DNA of 64,000 nt from Kudoa neothunni. Lineage: Eukaryota > Cnidaria. Below the pieces are notes generated by a model. That model made no database searches, had not been told where the DNA came from, and saw only the letters and a program-made list of their open reading frames with translations. Shown one piece after another: positions 49,754 through 63,400 of this stretch (positions are counted from its first letter, which is position 1; every line of letters begins with the position of its first letter). The position numbers were made by a program, and so were the translations under genes. The stretch covers positions 12,400,001 through 12,464,000 of the forward strand of contig OZ199838.1 in assembly GCA_964304625.1 (NCBI GenBank), written 5' to 3'.

Positions 49754-51850
49754 ATGAGTAACATTTTATCTATCATTTTTGGTAGCATAAGTTTGAGTTA
49801 ATTTTTATAATTTTTTATTTTTAGCGTTAAAATTTTAATACCATGTAGTTCTTACTATTTTCGAAGATTAAAAAAGATCTTATATCGTATGAAGAGAAAA
49901 TACATCACTTATACAACCCACAACTTCATGTTGAGGTTAAAATTTACTCTAAATCCATTTGAGGAATGGTTTTCACCCGGTGATCCATGGATGCCAAGGG
50001 GTCTCCAAAGTTTGCTTAACACTCATACTGAGTTTGGGGTCAAAAGTGATCTCAGAGAAAAGTTAACTTCTTCAAAGCTATATTGATCAATATTAAAAAC
50101 TCAAATTTATCGTTGTAAATTTCACCTTTATATATGCCATTTTATGTGCTAAAGTATTGTTTATTATATTTTAACACATTTCACTTTTATTCACGTATTA
50201 ACTTAAATTCACCTTTAAATGAGTTTGGGGTCATTTTTTACCCCCAAAATAAATAATTATATTATGACATTAACAATTCGAAGTAATAAATAAATTCAAA
50301 TATTATCTTTGATATTAAAATCTTTCCAACGTTTAAGATCCTTCTAAGGTTTTTAGAGGGATCCTGAACAGCGGTAGGGCATAACATGGTCCGTGGGCCG
50401 GGTCTTCCCCATGATATCCCATTCAGCCATCGGGAGCGATAGTATTTATACTATAGAATTCATCTATTCGTGATAGATTTAGTATTTAATTCCTCTTTAA
50501 GATATTTTAAAAGCCAGACTGATATTAATTCATCCGTAAATATAAAATTGCCATATCTTTTTACACTCAAGTTTAATAACTGTTTACATTAGACTTACAA
50601 TTAGAAACATGAATCATTATTGCATGTGGCTAACAATATTTAGAAAATTTAAAGAAATAAAGTATATGAATTAAAAGAAATGCGCGGCGTCACACAAGTT
50701 GTGCAAACTAAAAAAAAATAACGTTGTAGAAGGAGACCTCCTTATTTATATTTTTTGGGATGGCGCTTATTATAAACAGATTAGCCCTACTTTAAATAAT
50801 AAAATTACTCCGCTACAAACTACCTGATTCAATAATCTATACAAAAATCTATTGAAAAATGATCCATTTAATTTATTAATTTGTTTTTGAAAAATCATCG
50901 ATAACCCAATTATACATGCAACTCCTTCACATGATGTTTAATTTTAACCACAGCGGATACTGAAAAGCGAAAATTGATAACAAGTGCCTTGTTTTTAACA
51001 AAGATTTTGTTGAAATGTATTTATTTGTACATGTTGACCCAATGCTGTTAGCCATATTTATCGCAATATCTGTGCAGTACTCAAAAAACAAAATTAATAT
51101 TTTTTATTAAATTTTATTTAAAATTCAATTCAATTAATATTAACTTCTTTTAAAATAATTACCTTCAGGCCTGTGATCAAATCTTTTTTATAAAAATCCG
51201 TCCCCGCAAAAATATAATTGTCCACCTCTTAACGAGAAGAAAATATAATGTTAGTATTATTGAAGAATTTTCAAATGAATACAGCATTGACAACGTAGTC
51301 AGCCAGAATTAAATTTCGCGAAAATGAGAATTAAATTAAATGATAAGATGGTCCATTTGTCCAAAAGAGCATAAAAAGAAACGTTCAACGAGCCATTAAA
51401 ATTGTATGAAACCTATGTTTAACCCTCATATATCAATATTTTGTGAAAATCGCATCCAGAATTATAGTTAGATAATTATATTTTATAAATTTTAGTACTT
51501 TTGTCGTTTCTGATGGGGCAATTTATTCGTAAAACTACTATTCCTATCCTGGGGTCAGAAACGACACCAAACTCATTTATAGGTGAAAATCGTCGACTCA
51601 GTACGAGTGTTAAAGGATCCACAGAACCGAACGAATATTGGAAACTAATAATAGGCATCTATTTAAAAATACACGTTGTTTAAGTCGTTAGCGATGTCGA
51701 ACAAATTTTAAAAACAAGATATTTTATTTTTTTGTAGATAAATGCATGCATATTTTTTATAAAACTTGTATTTTATTTATTCACAATTTTCTTAATATGT
51801 ATGAGACCCGCATAACAATTTCACCTTGTCGGAGGCTCGCGATTCCAAAA
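49754..51850. other. Spacer with transposon end fragments
   Basis: No gene recognised. TTAACCCTC at about 51419 and the G-rich dyad near 50224 resemble piggyBac-type ends without partners. Confidence 0.35.
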
Positions 51851-51872
51851 AGGTTGAGAACCCCTGTACTAG
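51851..51872. mobile_element. hAT terminal fragment
   Basis: AAAGGTTGAGAACCCCTG is the inverted form of the common hAT end CAGGGGTTCTCAACC. The other end was not found. Confidence 0.45.
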
Positions 51873-52020
51873 GAGGTTAATTCGTTTATTGAATTATTAT
51901 ATTCTCCAAAATTTTACTAAAAATATAAGATTCAGGGATAAGTGGGGATTATCGTAATTAGAGTAAAGCTGTGGAGAAGTTCAGGCAATACCTGAAGGGA
52001 AGGCCATTCATCATCTACAC

Positions 52021-52597
52021 CAGCGGTTCTCAAAATGGGTTCCATGAAACAAGGGCAGGAGTTTCACAAAGCTACAATGAAAAATAACATTTAATCATAA
52101 CATAAGAAATCAGTAAAGATCTTATCTTATGATGTCAGTGAATTTTCACTAATAGTTAAAGTTGATAACATTGGTGATAGCTGGCTTTCATCGTTTAGGT
52201 ACATACGAATGCACCTGCAGTAGGATTGTACTGCTTTGCTGTTAACACAAGAATTTCTTCTATTCAAAAAATTATTTTAACTAGTATTAAAACTCTATAA
52301 TGGATCGATGATTAGAAATGATATGTAAAGTCTCAACTAAAGAAGACACGGAAATAAATTAATTGACAAATGAACTATCCGCAAGCATTAATCAAAAAAC
52401 ATGGAACATGCCCCAATTTGTTATGTGCATTAAATTATTTTCTTTATTATATGTATTTGCGATTCCAATTTCTATGTGTTACAAATAAAACATTTTTTTT
52501 ATTATAATAAGTATTAACTCATTAAAGTTAGTTCGATAAACCTTAATGGGTTAATTTAGATAAGGGTTCCAACGCATAACAAGTTTTAGAACCACTG
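52021..52597. mobile_element. Non-autonomous hAT element with target duplication
   Basis: 577 bp. Ends CAGCGGTTCTCAAAAT and inverted CAGTGGTTCTAAAACT. Flanking 8-mers ATCTACAC (52013-52020) and ACCTACAC (52598-52605) differ at one base. No coding sequence; a deletion derivative of a larger hAT. Confidence 0.78.
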
Positions 52598-53728
52598 ACC
52601 TACACGGATCACTAAGCCTTAATCTCGCTGCTAAGCACCCTAAAAAGACTCCCTTCCAAGACTTCTCTGTGAGTACAGAAATGGGAGATCTATCTATTTT
52701 TCTGCCGTAATATCTAATTGTATTTGAGAAACACATACAACAAAAGCTTTCCCTAATAAAAATAAATAAGCATTGCGTAATCTTTTCTTTTCTTTTTTTA
52801 TTTTAAATATTTATTATTTGACCTTAAATTAGAGGTGAAATTCATCCCATCATATCATAAATGAAATTATACGTCCGATTTAAGCAAAGATTTGTTATGC
52901 TAATCATGAACTATTTGTTAAATTTTGCAATTATTATTTTATAAGCGATATACATAATTTATTAATTAGAATCAGATTTAGTTATTCAATGTGATCCACC
53001 CCTACCTTTATATGATTCAAACAATTATCTATAATCAAAACTACACAAAGCGAGGTTAAAATTTATTTTTATAACAAGAAATTTAGGCTTATGCAACATT
53101 AAAAAGTGGTTATTTTAGCTGAAGTGAATACTGTCTATTGTGCCGAGCTGAAGATTAAAATAAAAGATTTAAACGCTAATATAAAGGTTCGATGATGTAT
53201 CACGAGGCCGTAGACTGTATCCGATAATTCAATACACAGGAATACCTTACATAATAGTATTTATATTAATGCGAGTTTGCTACCTAATCAGTCCAATAAT
53301 TTTATCATCTAATGCGAAATAATCAGCAAAATTATTAAAAGCTTCATGGTTTCTCACTTTCCTCTGTATACTGTCTGCGTGTTAATCTTTTTAGATGCAT
53401 CTCCGTCAAATTTGTTTCATTAATGAGCCCATATCACGTGCCTCATCCACCTATGTATAGTGTATAGTCAGCTTTATTTTTAACTTCATTCTTGTAACTG
53501 CAATTATGAATGAAAATGACAGATAATGATGAAATAAAACTTTTGAAAAAATGTTACTAGTTGGATTAAGAAGATAATGAAAGCATTAATCACATTAATA
53601 GAGACAATGATTTGGTTGTGGAGATCAGTTAAATATATTGTTATTATTCACCTTCAGTGGATTATTTTGTTTACCCGTAGAATTTAAAAAAAAATTCATT
53701 TTTTCGTAAACTTTATTCCAACTGCTAA
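52598..53728. other. AT-rich spacer
   Basis: No gene or complete repeat recognised. Confidence 0.4.
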
Positions 53729-55613
53729 CCATCTGGGTGCTTTTGGGGTCTAATAGACCCCACAATTTTATTTTATCGTTTTATGTATAAAATTATAATA
53801 AAATGGAATTGAGAATATGAGAAAAATGTATCGATGAAATAAAGAGAAAAAAGAGACATACTTTATAGCGAGTTTATACGCTTATACACGAACCGTGCTT
53901 ATTACGGAAATTTGTCTTCATGGAGGCCTTTAACGAAGTATATTCCGCTGATTGTAATTCCGACGTCAGTAAGATCATCGATTCCTCTGATTTTTTTGAA
54001 TATGACGACAATAAAGCCTTATCTGGGCTGCAGAAGCTTTAAAACCCCCCAAAATACTACAAAAAAACTTTGTAAGTAAGGTATCTGGCCTTGCGCATAT
54101 TGCAGTTCAAAGAATCCTTCGTATAACAGATTTTTGACATATTTTTGGATGACAATTTTATCAGAAATGTTGCATGCAATGCCAATATAGTTGACTTTCA
54201 TTATTATAATCGTGGTTGCAAAGAGATTTAAGTTATTGAAAATTGCTCTTATTATGGTTAGAACATTTTGAGCTAATAAGAGGTATGTTCGGCGTATAAT
54301 GAAAAGAAAATTCTAGCCTTTCGAGCCCATAAAATAATAAGAATTTGTTAATTTTAGTCAATTCAACAGCTTATACAAATATACTGAATGATGAAAAAAA
54401 GAAGCCAGGTAGCATCAATTATTATAACAAAATTAAATGAGCTATTGATACGATTGATGGGATTTTCACCTCCACAAATTTAAAAAGATATTCCAGACGC
54501 CAGCCAGGAGTTATGTTTTAAAATATCGACATAAATCTCTTAAACGCATTTTGGTTATACAAAATCATATTCAATGATGGAGAAATCAAGAGAGCCTAAT
54601 TTTTAGAGAATCTCGTTAGCAAATTTTGTTCCTTCAGCAGTTCATAGGCACTAAATTTATATTTAACCCAACGGCAGGAAATCCAAATAGCACCAATACT
54701 GTTGTGAAAAATCTCGTAAACAATGTGCTGTTAGCTCAAGAAACAGTGATAGTAAGATAATGCATATGTGTTGTATGTAAGAAACATTGCTGCAAAGAAC
54801 ATTCCGAATGTGCTTGTTTTAATTGTTCATTGGACACAAATAAATGTCTGGATTACATTATAATTTTCATATTTTTGCGGAATGAGATTTCCGTTTTGAC
54901 GCACATAATAAATTGTTAATTAAATACAGAGTATTTATTTTATAATAGATCTGATATAAATAATGATATTACAGTTCTTTTAAACTCACAAAAAATAATT
55001 GAAAGGCTCATAGAAAGAAAATTTTAACTTTACATTGATATATGCGTTTTAGTTGAACACTGGAGATCTTTTATTCCATTTTGTTGATAACTATTGTGCT
55101 TTATCGTAAAGTTTTAGTCCAATTCAATTGTTAAGATTGTTGCAACTATTATTCATAACACTATGATCAAAAATACAACAGTAATCTTCTTCGAGATAAT
55201 AGTAGTTTATATATATAATAAAGTAATTAACTACTATCTTGAGGATTCTAATGCTTGATAATTAAAGGTCATTATTTTGTATTAATAGAATCCCATAGGT
55301 ATTCTAACATCAATATATATGAGATAATCTGATAAACATTATTTTAAATATTTTTAAAAGTTAATATTAAATATTATTTTGTAAAAATGTATAAAACAAG
55401 AATATACAGCCTTAACATCATTCGTGTGACGTCGGTTAATTTCGTCTCCTCATGTTTCTTGCCATTGTTGCGTGATTTTGTCGATAGAACTTTTTTATTT
55501 TTTCATGATTAAATTTAAAAAATGTTTAAATTCATAATGTAATATAAAAAATGAGGTCCATTAGACCCCAACAGCACCAAGTGTATATAGTCGATTTTGA
55601 AGCGCCTGGAAGG
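53729..55613 (+). mobile_element. piggyBac transposon relic
   Basis: 1885 bp, flanked by CTAA (a one-base variant of TTAA) on the left and TTAA on the right. Ends are CCATCTGGGTGC and inverted CCTTCCAGGCGC. Mirror dyads are GGGGTCTAATAGACCCC at 53745-53761 and GAGGTCCATTAGACCCC at 55553-55569. The plus strand carries transposase pieces in order. The acidic N-terminus is MEAFNEVYSADCNSDVSK, a core piece reads SINYYNKIK..IDTIDG..RYSRRQPG (compare piggyBac ITYYNKTKGGVDxxDQ..RRTRRWP), and a C-terminal Cys-rich finger reads CVVCKKHCCKEHSECACFNC. Much of the catalytic middle is deleted and the rest is interrupted by several stops and shifts, so it is dead. The call is firm because both termini and three protein regions agree. 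Confidence 0.82.
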
Positions 55614-56159
55614 TTAAATAAAAATTTACCTTAAAAAAACTAAAAGTGTAGACTTTATACGATGCATTTAATTCTTCTGAGTAATTAACCGAACCGCAGG
55701 AGTTTTTGGCATTATAATAATAAGAACAATATATTTTGCGAAAAAATACTCTCAACGAAACAAATGGTAAAGTAAGTAACCTATTTCACGCACTTTAAAG
55801 AGCCTATTTAATTAGAATATTGACTGATTATTGCTTCTATAATATGTCCTTATAATATTTCAATCAAAATTTGTATAAAAATTATTTTATAAAGTTACGA
55901 AATAATGTAACTAAAAGTCACGTGCTTGACCAATTTCAGGCACATTTTTCAGGTACTTCTTGTTTATTATTTAATTAAGTCGATATTTAATTCAAAAAAC
56001 TCCTATAACTATACCTTTTGCCGAAAAGTACAATATTACTTATTATTATGAAAATCTCCAATCGAATGACCCAAAAACTGCCACTATATCACGTCTTAAA
56101 GTATCTATTATCTCGATTCCAAATGGCATCCTAGCGATAAATAATGAAATAATCAAAAC
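55614..56159. other. Spacer between piggyBac relic and Tigger remnant
   Basis: AT-rich; nothing recognised. Confidence 0.4.
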
Positions 56160-56525
56160 CCATAAATGTTTTTAGAATCTAAAAATAGAAGTTATTTGCA
56201 TGCAGTACAATGTAATTCTGTTGGTGAAGATGTATATGAGTGGATTGGATGGACACGAAGCAAAAAGATTGTAACAAGCGTCATCACAATAATTATCAAG
56301 AGAAATCAATTAGCCAAAGAAAAAGGTTTACCTTCATGTGCAATTCGTTGAGGGTTTCGTTGTTTTTAGAAAAGGTCCAGCATTCAAAAATCAAATTTTA
56401 TTAGCTAATCCGCGGATGCTACACTTGAAACTACTTCAGAGTGGACCAATCAAATCAAAACATTTTATAAAAGATACTCTGAAAATTGTATTTACAATGT
56501 AGACGAAACTGCCTTATTCTACTGA
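56160..56525 (+). mobile_element. pogo/Tigger transposase remnant
   Basis: NRSYLHAVQCNSVGEDVYEW and RNQLAKEKGLPSC, and after frame changes YNVDETALFY, follow the order of the CENP-B-like helix-turn-helix and the DDE start (NxDETGLFY) in Tigger transposases. The C-terminal half and the inverted ends were not found. One frame break near 56345 separates the two halves. Confidence 0.65.
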
Positions 56526-58376
56526 TAGCAACAAGGGGAATATTTCATAGATCGTTGAAAAATATTTTTATGCTGTTAACAAGTTTCCCGAGTTTTAATT
56601 ATCTTTAAAAATTAATACAAAGTTAACTGACCTTTTTAAACGCAACTTAACTATTATTAGATGTTAATTTTTTCTAAAATAATCGCGCACACAAATATAT
56701 GAAATTGGACGTGACCGATTTGACGCATTTTTTTCTTGGTCCGGAGGGGATTACGTGAAAATGGTTTCTTACGGTAATAGATTACATTAATTTTAATACA
56801 AAAAGACCAAACTTACATATTGGAACGAACCATTGCAATATATTTATGCAGGAGTTGGTATTGTTTATAATAGCCAGAATAGATAATAAGTAGGTTAATC
56901 ATCTAATACGTGAAAAGTGAAAATGACAAATCAAAGAGTTAATGTTTGTCAGTACACTAACAAATCTAGTATTAAATAAAATCCTCCAAACGTTACATAA
57001 GTTATAATATTCGGTGAACAAATAATACAAAATAGATTATAATCGTAGAACAATTATTATAAAGTTCATGTTGAACAATAATGATAATATAACACATTCG
57101 AAAAATCAAATCTAACAAATGGCTTTAAGTAATTGTGAGGTGTGACTTAATTTGATGAGTCAGTCACTCATTTATCTTCCATTGGTTTTCATTAATTCAA
57201 AAAAGATTTGATCCATTAAAATCGTACCATATTAGCAATCCTAATGTGAATACTTTCTCGTAGAAAAAAATTCGCTGCGACTCGGCCAAAGTCGCCGAAC
57301 AGGTAACATAATGAGCAGTGCTTAATCTAGCGCAATTCCCACAAAACCATTGATATGATTAGATGGGTGGGGATTGGTTGGGAAAAATTTAGTATTAGTA
57401 ATCCATCCAAGTAGAGCAGCACTTCACTCAAGTTCAAAATACCCTGTGTATTTTAGGTTGGTAACAGATGAAAATAACTTTACACTAGGGCGTAATATTA
57501 CACAAAGGTGGTGTAATATTGACAAAAGAATAACACCACTCACAGCTATATCACATATGTATCAAATCGAATAGTTTGCTATTTCAAAGTTAAATAGTCC
57601 CCGATGTGTTGAATAAGTTTGAATATTCGATTATCAGCTTAGCTGTAATTGTTTGCGTTAACGAAATTGGCTTAACCCAAAAGCAATCTAATCCAATCCA
57701 CACAACAAATGTTACACAAATGGTTGCACATAATTAACACACAACCAAATATAGTTACACCGTAACTGCGACGCGACAGTGAGCGCATATGTACTCGGTC
57801 ATCATCCGTAAAACCTATTTTCTAATTACCAGTAGATTCACAGTTGCCTAGCTTGTTAGAAGCAAAAAATATTCGAGATAAAATATATTAATGAGGCAGT
57901 GAAATCAACAAAACACGAATAAGTATATTTGGGCGAGGCTCGAGTTGCCGATGATCGTCGACGGTTTGACACGGACATCCAATAATTAAGTCGAGAGGGC
58001 TGCAAGGATTAAGAGTAAGACATTTCACTACCTCAAACACTTTAATCAACAGTAATTTGAGTTATATTTGTGTGTGAGTATATTGATTGTTGAACATGCT
58101 GTCAATCTGTCGGATTTGTATTATATGGACGATACCGATTTATGTGATAGCTCGTTTGGCTGACTAATAATTTTTAACGATTAACAATCAATCGAATATT
58201 TAACAATTTCAACACACCATAGTTTGTTCGATTTGATAATCTATGTTGTGTTGGATAGATTTTTATCGTAATACATAGTATCAATCATTATTAACTTCGA
58301 TTGAATCCAATAATTCCTAATAACATTGGAAGATTTGTACGAGTTTTTGTACGTTTTGTCATCAATCGTTCTAGGG
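56526..58376. other. 5' flank of the hnRNP gene
   Basis: A short plus-strand ORF at 57374-57574 has no domain. The last 450 bp are less AT-rich (CTCGAG, GTCGACGG near 57940-57980) and probably include promoter or 5' UTR. Confidence 0.35.
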
Positions 58377-59843
58377 ATGACATTGCCAGAAAGTGATGAC
58401 CCCAATCAAAAACTCCCTAATGGCAAGTAACTATTTTTCCATCTATCCACCTATCGGTGATGTTGGATGATCGTTGTGTATCATAGAATTTTATTGCTGA
58501 TATGTTTTGGTTGTAGTAGTAGGAAGCTGTTTGTTGGTGGCCTGCACTGGAGTACCACAGAAAGTAACCGGCTGTTATTTGGTTGTATTATTGATTGACG
58601 TGTGTTTGTGTGTGTGGCTGTAGAGGCACTCGAGGAATACATGAACCAATTTGGAACGACCGAATATGTAAAAATAGTTTATGACAATTATACTGGACGT
58701 TCAAGGTGATCTCGATTGTTGCAACTTATTTATTTGAATTATTTTTAATTGTTATAGAGGATTTGGTTTTATTAAATTCATGGATGATTCTACGATCGAA
58801 AAAGTAACACCTACTATCCATTTTTTATTAAACCAACAACAATTACTGACGTATCTCTCTACATTAGGTTATAAATAGCGGACCACATGTTTTAAACGAT
58901 AAAAAAGTAACACAGATTGAGAGATGACGTTGTGGATTATTCTATCTAATAGATTGATCCTAAACCTGCGTTACCAATCACCACAGAAGCACCTGTTGAT
59001 GATGTAACGATTTTACTATATTTTTTCTAATTCGTTATTTCAATTGTGATTATCTAGTTGAATGAAAATAATACAGTTAGCAAAAAAATATTCGTCGGCG
59101 GACTTAAACATGATCTATCCGATGACTCTATTCACAATTATTTTAGCACCTTCGGAACGGTAGGTTTTTCTATTTTTTGACATCAACAATAATTATCCAT
59201 CAATCTGCTATTTAATACGATTTACAATAGATTTCTGAAATAAAATTTTATTACCAAAAAAATACGAATATGAGACGTGGGTTCTGCTTCGTTGAGTATG
59301 AAGAAGTGGAATCTGCACAGAAAGCACTAGAAAATAGATATCATAAAATTGATAATGAGACTGTAATTACGCCTATATCTTTGAACGTGAAGATTGTTTT
59401 GCCAATATTAATGTTGGTTTGTAGGTTGAAGTAAAGGTTGCCCAACGTAGACCTGTTAGATCTACCTAGTAAGAATTTCGAATGTATTTATGCGAACAAG
59501 TTTGTATTTTGTTTTCTTTCCTAGTATGAAAAATTTTAAAATGAACCCATCGTATAATAACAATTTTATACCTTACTATGACTACTCACCGTACTACTAT
59601 GTTGATCAACCTCATTCCAGTGCTTACAACAATCTCTATTATGTGATGCCATATTATTACAGTATTACTCTTGTTTGGCATTATATATATTTAATTACGA
59701 TCACATAACCAGATTATAATATGTCGCCAGCGGCTAAAGACTCGCCCAACCCACAACAGCTCTCTCCGAACAATTCAACCCTCTCACCAAAAACTTCTCC
59801 TAGGGGTTCTAAATCGGTATCTTTACCGGTAGCACAACAATAA
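58377..59843 (+). CDS. hnRNP A/B-D type protein with two RRMs, 11 exons
   Basis: Exons: 58377-58426, 58523-58563, 58624-58705, 58758-58803, 58868-58906, 58953-59003, 59058-59159, 59231-59362, 59425-59468, 59525-59661, 59713-59843. They total 855 nt, 284 residues. RRM1 has RNP2 KLFVGGL and RNP1 RGFGFIKF, then IDPKPA like the IDPKRA linker of HNRNPD/HNRNPAB. RRM2 has KIFVGGL and RGFCFVEY. A Tyr/Asn-rich tail (YYDYSPYYYVDQ) and a Ser/Pro-rich end follow. Such proteins bind AU- or G-rich RNA and act in splicing, stability and transport. An AATAAA lies near 59910. Musashi or DAZAP1 are the main alternatives; the linker favours the hnRNP D/AB group. Confidence 0.88.
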
Positions 59844-60403
59844 TTGTTTTGGATTTTCATCCGATGAAATCTATTTGTTTTTTTGGCCTTTGCACTCTTT
59901 AATTTTGTAATAAACTTTCAAGTTTATTACAAGTAGCCCTTTACTGCAACTTTAATAGTGGAAATCATTGCGCTTGTTTCAAACATTTTTCAGATGTTAG
60001 TGGTTCACATTATTTATTTTTGCCTCAAACTAAAGGATCTGGTGTTTAGTGTACACAAGCCGTAGGGAATGCTGTTGATGAGTGAGTAAAGAGTGGGGTA
60101 ATTGTCTTCAATTTTAGGTGGTTTTCCTGCTGGATATTTTCCGAATAAATTAGATAATTAATTAAATATTTCAATGGTGTTGAATTTCACATATTAATAA
60201 AAGGATCATTTATAATCAGCTCAGAATATTCTGTTGCAACAGTACTCAGTAGATGCGCTGATAAATCGTTGTATTCAAATAAGTCCATTTAATGTAGAGT
60301 ATAACATTTTATTTTACGGATCGTTCTGAAATCTCCATTGGAAAGAAATATTCTCTATTCAGAAGTATTACTGAAAGATTGTGAAAGTAGGGATATGCTA
60401 GAG
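59844..60403. other. 3' flank of the hnRNP gene
   Basis: 3' UTR followed by AT-rich spacer. No further feature. Confidence 0.4.
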
Positions 60404-63400
60404 CAGGGATAGGGATGGGCAAACTTTTTTGGTCCGGGGGTCACACCCATAAAAAAATAACTTTTTGTACTGATATAAGATACAAAATGTTTTAAAACTC
60501 ATTCTTTATCGATTACATGTTTTCATTAATTAAAATTAATTTTAATTTTTTCCTAAATATTTTTACGTATTACAACCCTAAATATGACTTACACAGGAAG
60601 AAATTTCCAAATCGTATGAACTTTTAAAATAACTCTCATTCCGAAAATTTGAAATAATTCGTCGTCTAAAAAACAACACAAAGTATTCTAATTATAAAAT
60701 TTTACATAACAGTTTAGTTTAATTTAATTAGGAGATTTTTCATTCGCGAGAAAATAAAAACAAACATCATAAAAAACATAATCCTAAATAAAAAGAACCA
60801 ATACTAATGTGATTTATGGAAGTGGCAGTTATCGTTAATAATTTCTTCAAAATCAGGTTTTTATGAGCTTGTACTTATTCCCAAAATCGAGCGCAGATTG
60901 GAGTCTGTCATTATCGCTCTAGTTTGAGACTTATTTATTTTCATTACTGAGAACGTTTGCTCGCATATGTATGTTGATGCAAAAATAAAAAACATTCTTT
61001 TATCTAACATTTTCAAATTAGGGAATTTATCATTGTTGAGATTAGGGTAAAAGCTAATCAAATTTTTTGTTTCGAACATTATTTTAGGGAAATGCCGGAT
61101 TGCAGGTCTATTAATTCCAACTGCAGTTCTCCTGGGAATTTTTCAATGTCACATGTAACAGGCGAACAGAGCAGAGTAAAGTCACTTAGGATTAACCTAA
61201 AATCGGAAAATCTACTGGCGAACTCTTCTTTTAACGCTATTAGCTGGAAACTATAGCTATTATATAATTTTAATGTTTTGGGGGATTTTGAACCCTCAAT
61301 GTGGGAAATAGTTGAAGTTTTATTTGGAAGGATTTAACTTCCAAATATTACTCGTGAGCAAATGAGCCTTTTCCTTGTAATTTTGCATTCAAATTATTAA
61401 TCTTTTACATTATATCTACAACGAATGCGAAATCACATAACCATGCATGATTTTTTATTTATTAACACAATCTCAACTAGTGTCCGTTATGATTAAAAAG
61501 AGGGAAATTTCGGTTTACAGGGCCCATACTTTACTGAGGACTTTACCCATACTTAACCATCGTATATTAGTGTAATAGAATAGAATACATCGGTAAATCA
61601 GATTCAATGTCCTCTAAAAAGCCCCTAAATTGCCTATGTAGAAGGTCTCTTAATCTTATCACATTAACAGTACACACTACAGCAATGGTTTCCAAACGGG
61701 GTCTGCAGCAGGAATACATATGAAAATTATTTATAGGCATCTAAATTTAAATAAATGTTGCCGATATATTTGACGATATCGAATATGAACAATTTTGTCC
61801 ATTTTAATTAATTATTATTCTCATAACAAGTATCTAAATTTAGAATAATTTTAATAATAAAGGTTTTCAACCTTTCAATTTGTTAAAACACCACTGAATG
61901 CTATTAGCGGTACTCCAAAAATCTGAGTTCGTTTTTGAATGCAAGAGCTTGAATTTCATCAAATTTTGCTATCGTTTCATCTTTTTCCTTTTAAAAATTT
62001 TCTGCATAGCAAGTATTTTGCGATGTCAGGAATCGTGTTGTTCTGTCGCAATTGAAACAACAGAAAGTGAATGAGCCATGCTTGCTTTCACTTATGAACA
62101 ACATCCAAAAAGTTATCGCTTTTGATTCAACGCTTTAACATGGAGACAAAAAATATCCAAATATTTTGGCTGTAATACGTAATCACAAATCACAAATATC
62201 ATTTGTATTCATTTGTTTTTAATACAAAATAAACTATGAAAATATCTCTGTTATTTTTGTTAATAAGCGCGAATGCAAATTTTAAAACGTGTATTTTCTT
62301 CATTTGGGTTTAATTTTACGTTTGGGGTTCTGCGATTCAAAAAAGGTTGAAAACCACTGCACTACAGGGTTCAAAACATGGTTGAATTTCAGTAAAGATC
62401 TGCACAAGCTTTCTTGGTGTATAATGCAATGAAATGACAAAATTTTGCGTAATAGGAAATCTTCATTGATTTTATCAACCATCAGCTTTATTAACCCAGA
62501 GTGTTTTCTCACAAGTGAAGGCGCTCCACCAGTAGTGACACTGGTGAGTTTGTCCAAGCTTAAACCAGAACTGTTCCAACTATTCATAACGCTATCAAAA
62601 AAATCTTGTCCAGTTGTGGTATTCTTCAAGGATTCGAGTGATAAGAGCTCCTCGGTAATTTTGAAATTATGGACAATTCCTTTTACAAAAATTAGTAATT
62701 GAGCGGTATCGGTAGCATCTGCACTTCCGACCAAAGTAATAGAATAATACTCAAGGTTGGCAATTTTTTCGAACAACATTTCTGGTACATTTTGAGAAAT
62801 ATTTTCAATTCTTCCTGTGACAAATTGTATCCAAAATTGGAATGTTTGGTTTGATAATGGCGTTTCAAGTTGTATTCCTTGTACACAGTGATTGTATCAC
62901 TGCAAATCAAACATACAGATACAGCCTTATTATTGATGCTGGTAAAAAAGCACTTTTCAGTCCACTCGTGATTGAAACTTCGACATTCGTCTTCAATTTT
63001 TCTTTTTTTACATTGACTGAAACTAGCCATCTCAACAAACTTTGTATACTAGAGAAAGTTTCGGCAAAAGTAAAAAAGGGGTAACCGCTGTTTATAGTGT
63101 CGTATTTTGGCATATTTTTCACCTTTTTTGAGAGCGATATGTTTTGTTAGTTTATTATATTTAATTTTGGTAAACAAATTTATTCCCGTGTATATAAAAT
63201 CCGAAGTAATTTGAATAGAAAAATGCTCGTCGATCAGTAGATCCATGAATGCCGGTTAAACGAAGTCAACATTACGTATTAAAGATTGGTAGAAAATAAT
63301 TTTTAGCAAGCTTATTATCTCACAATTAATTAGCTTCTGAGGACAAATAAGGTGTGATTTTTTAATTTTTATGACTGATGTTATCTATCAGATAGTTGAG

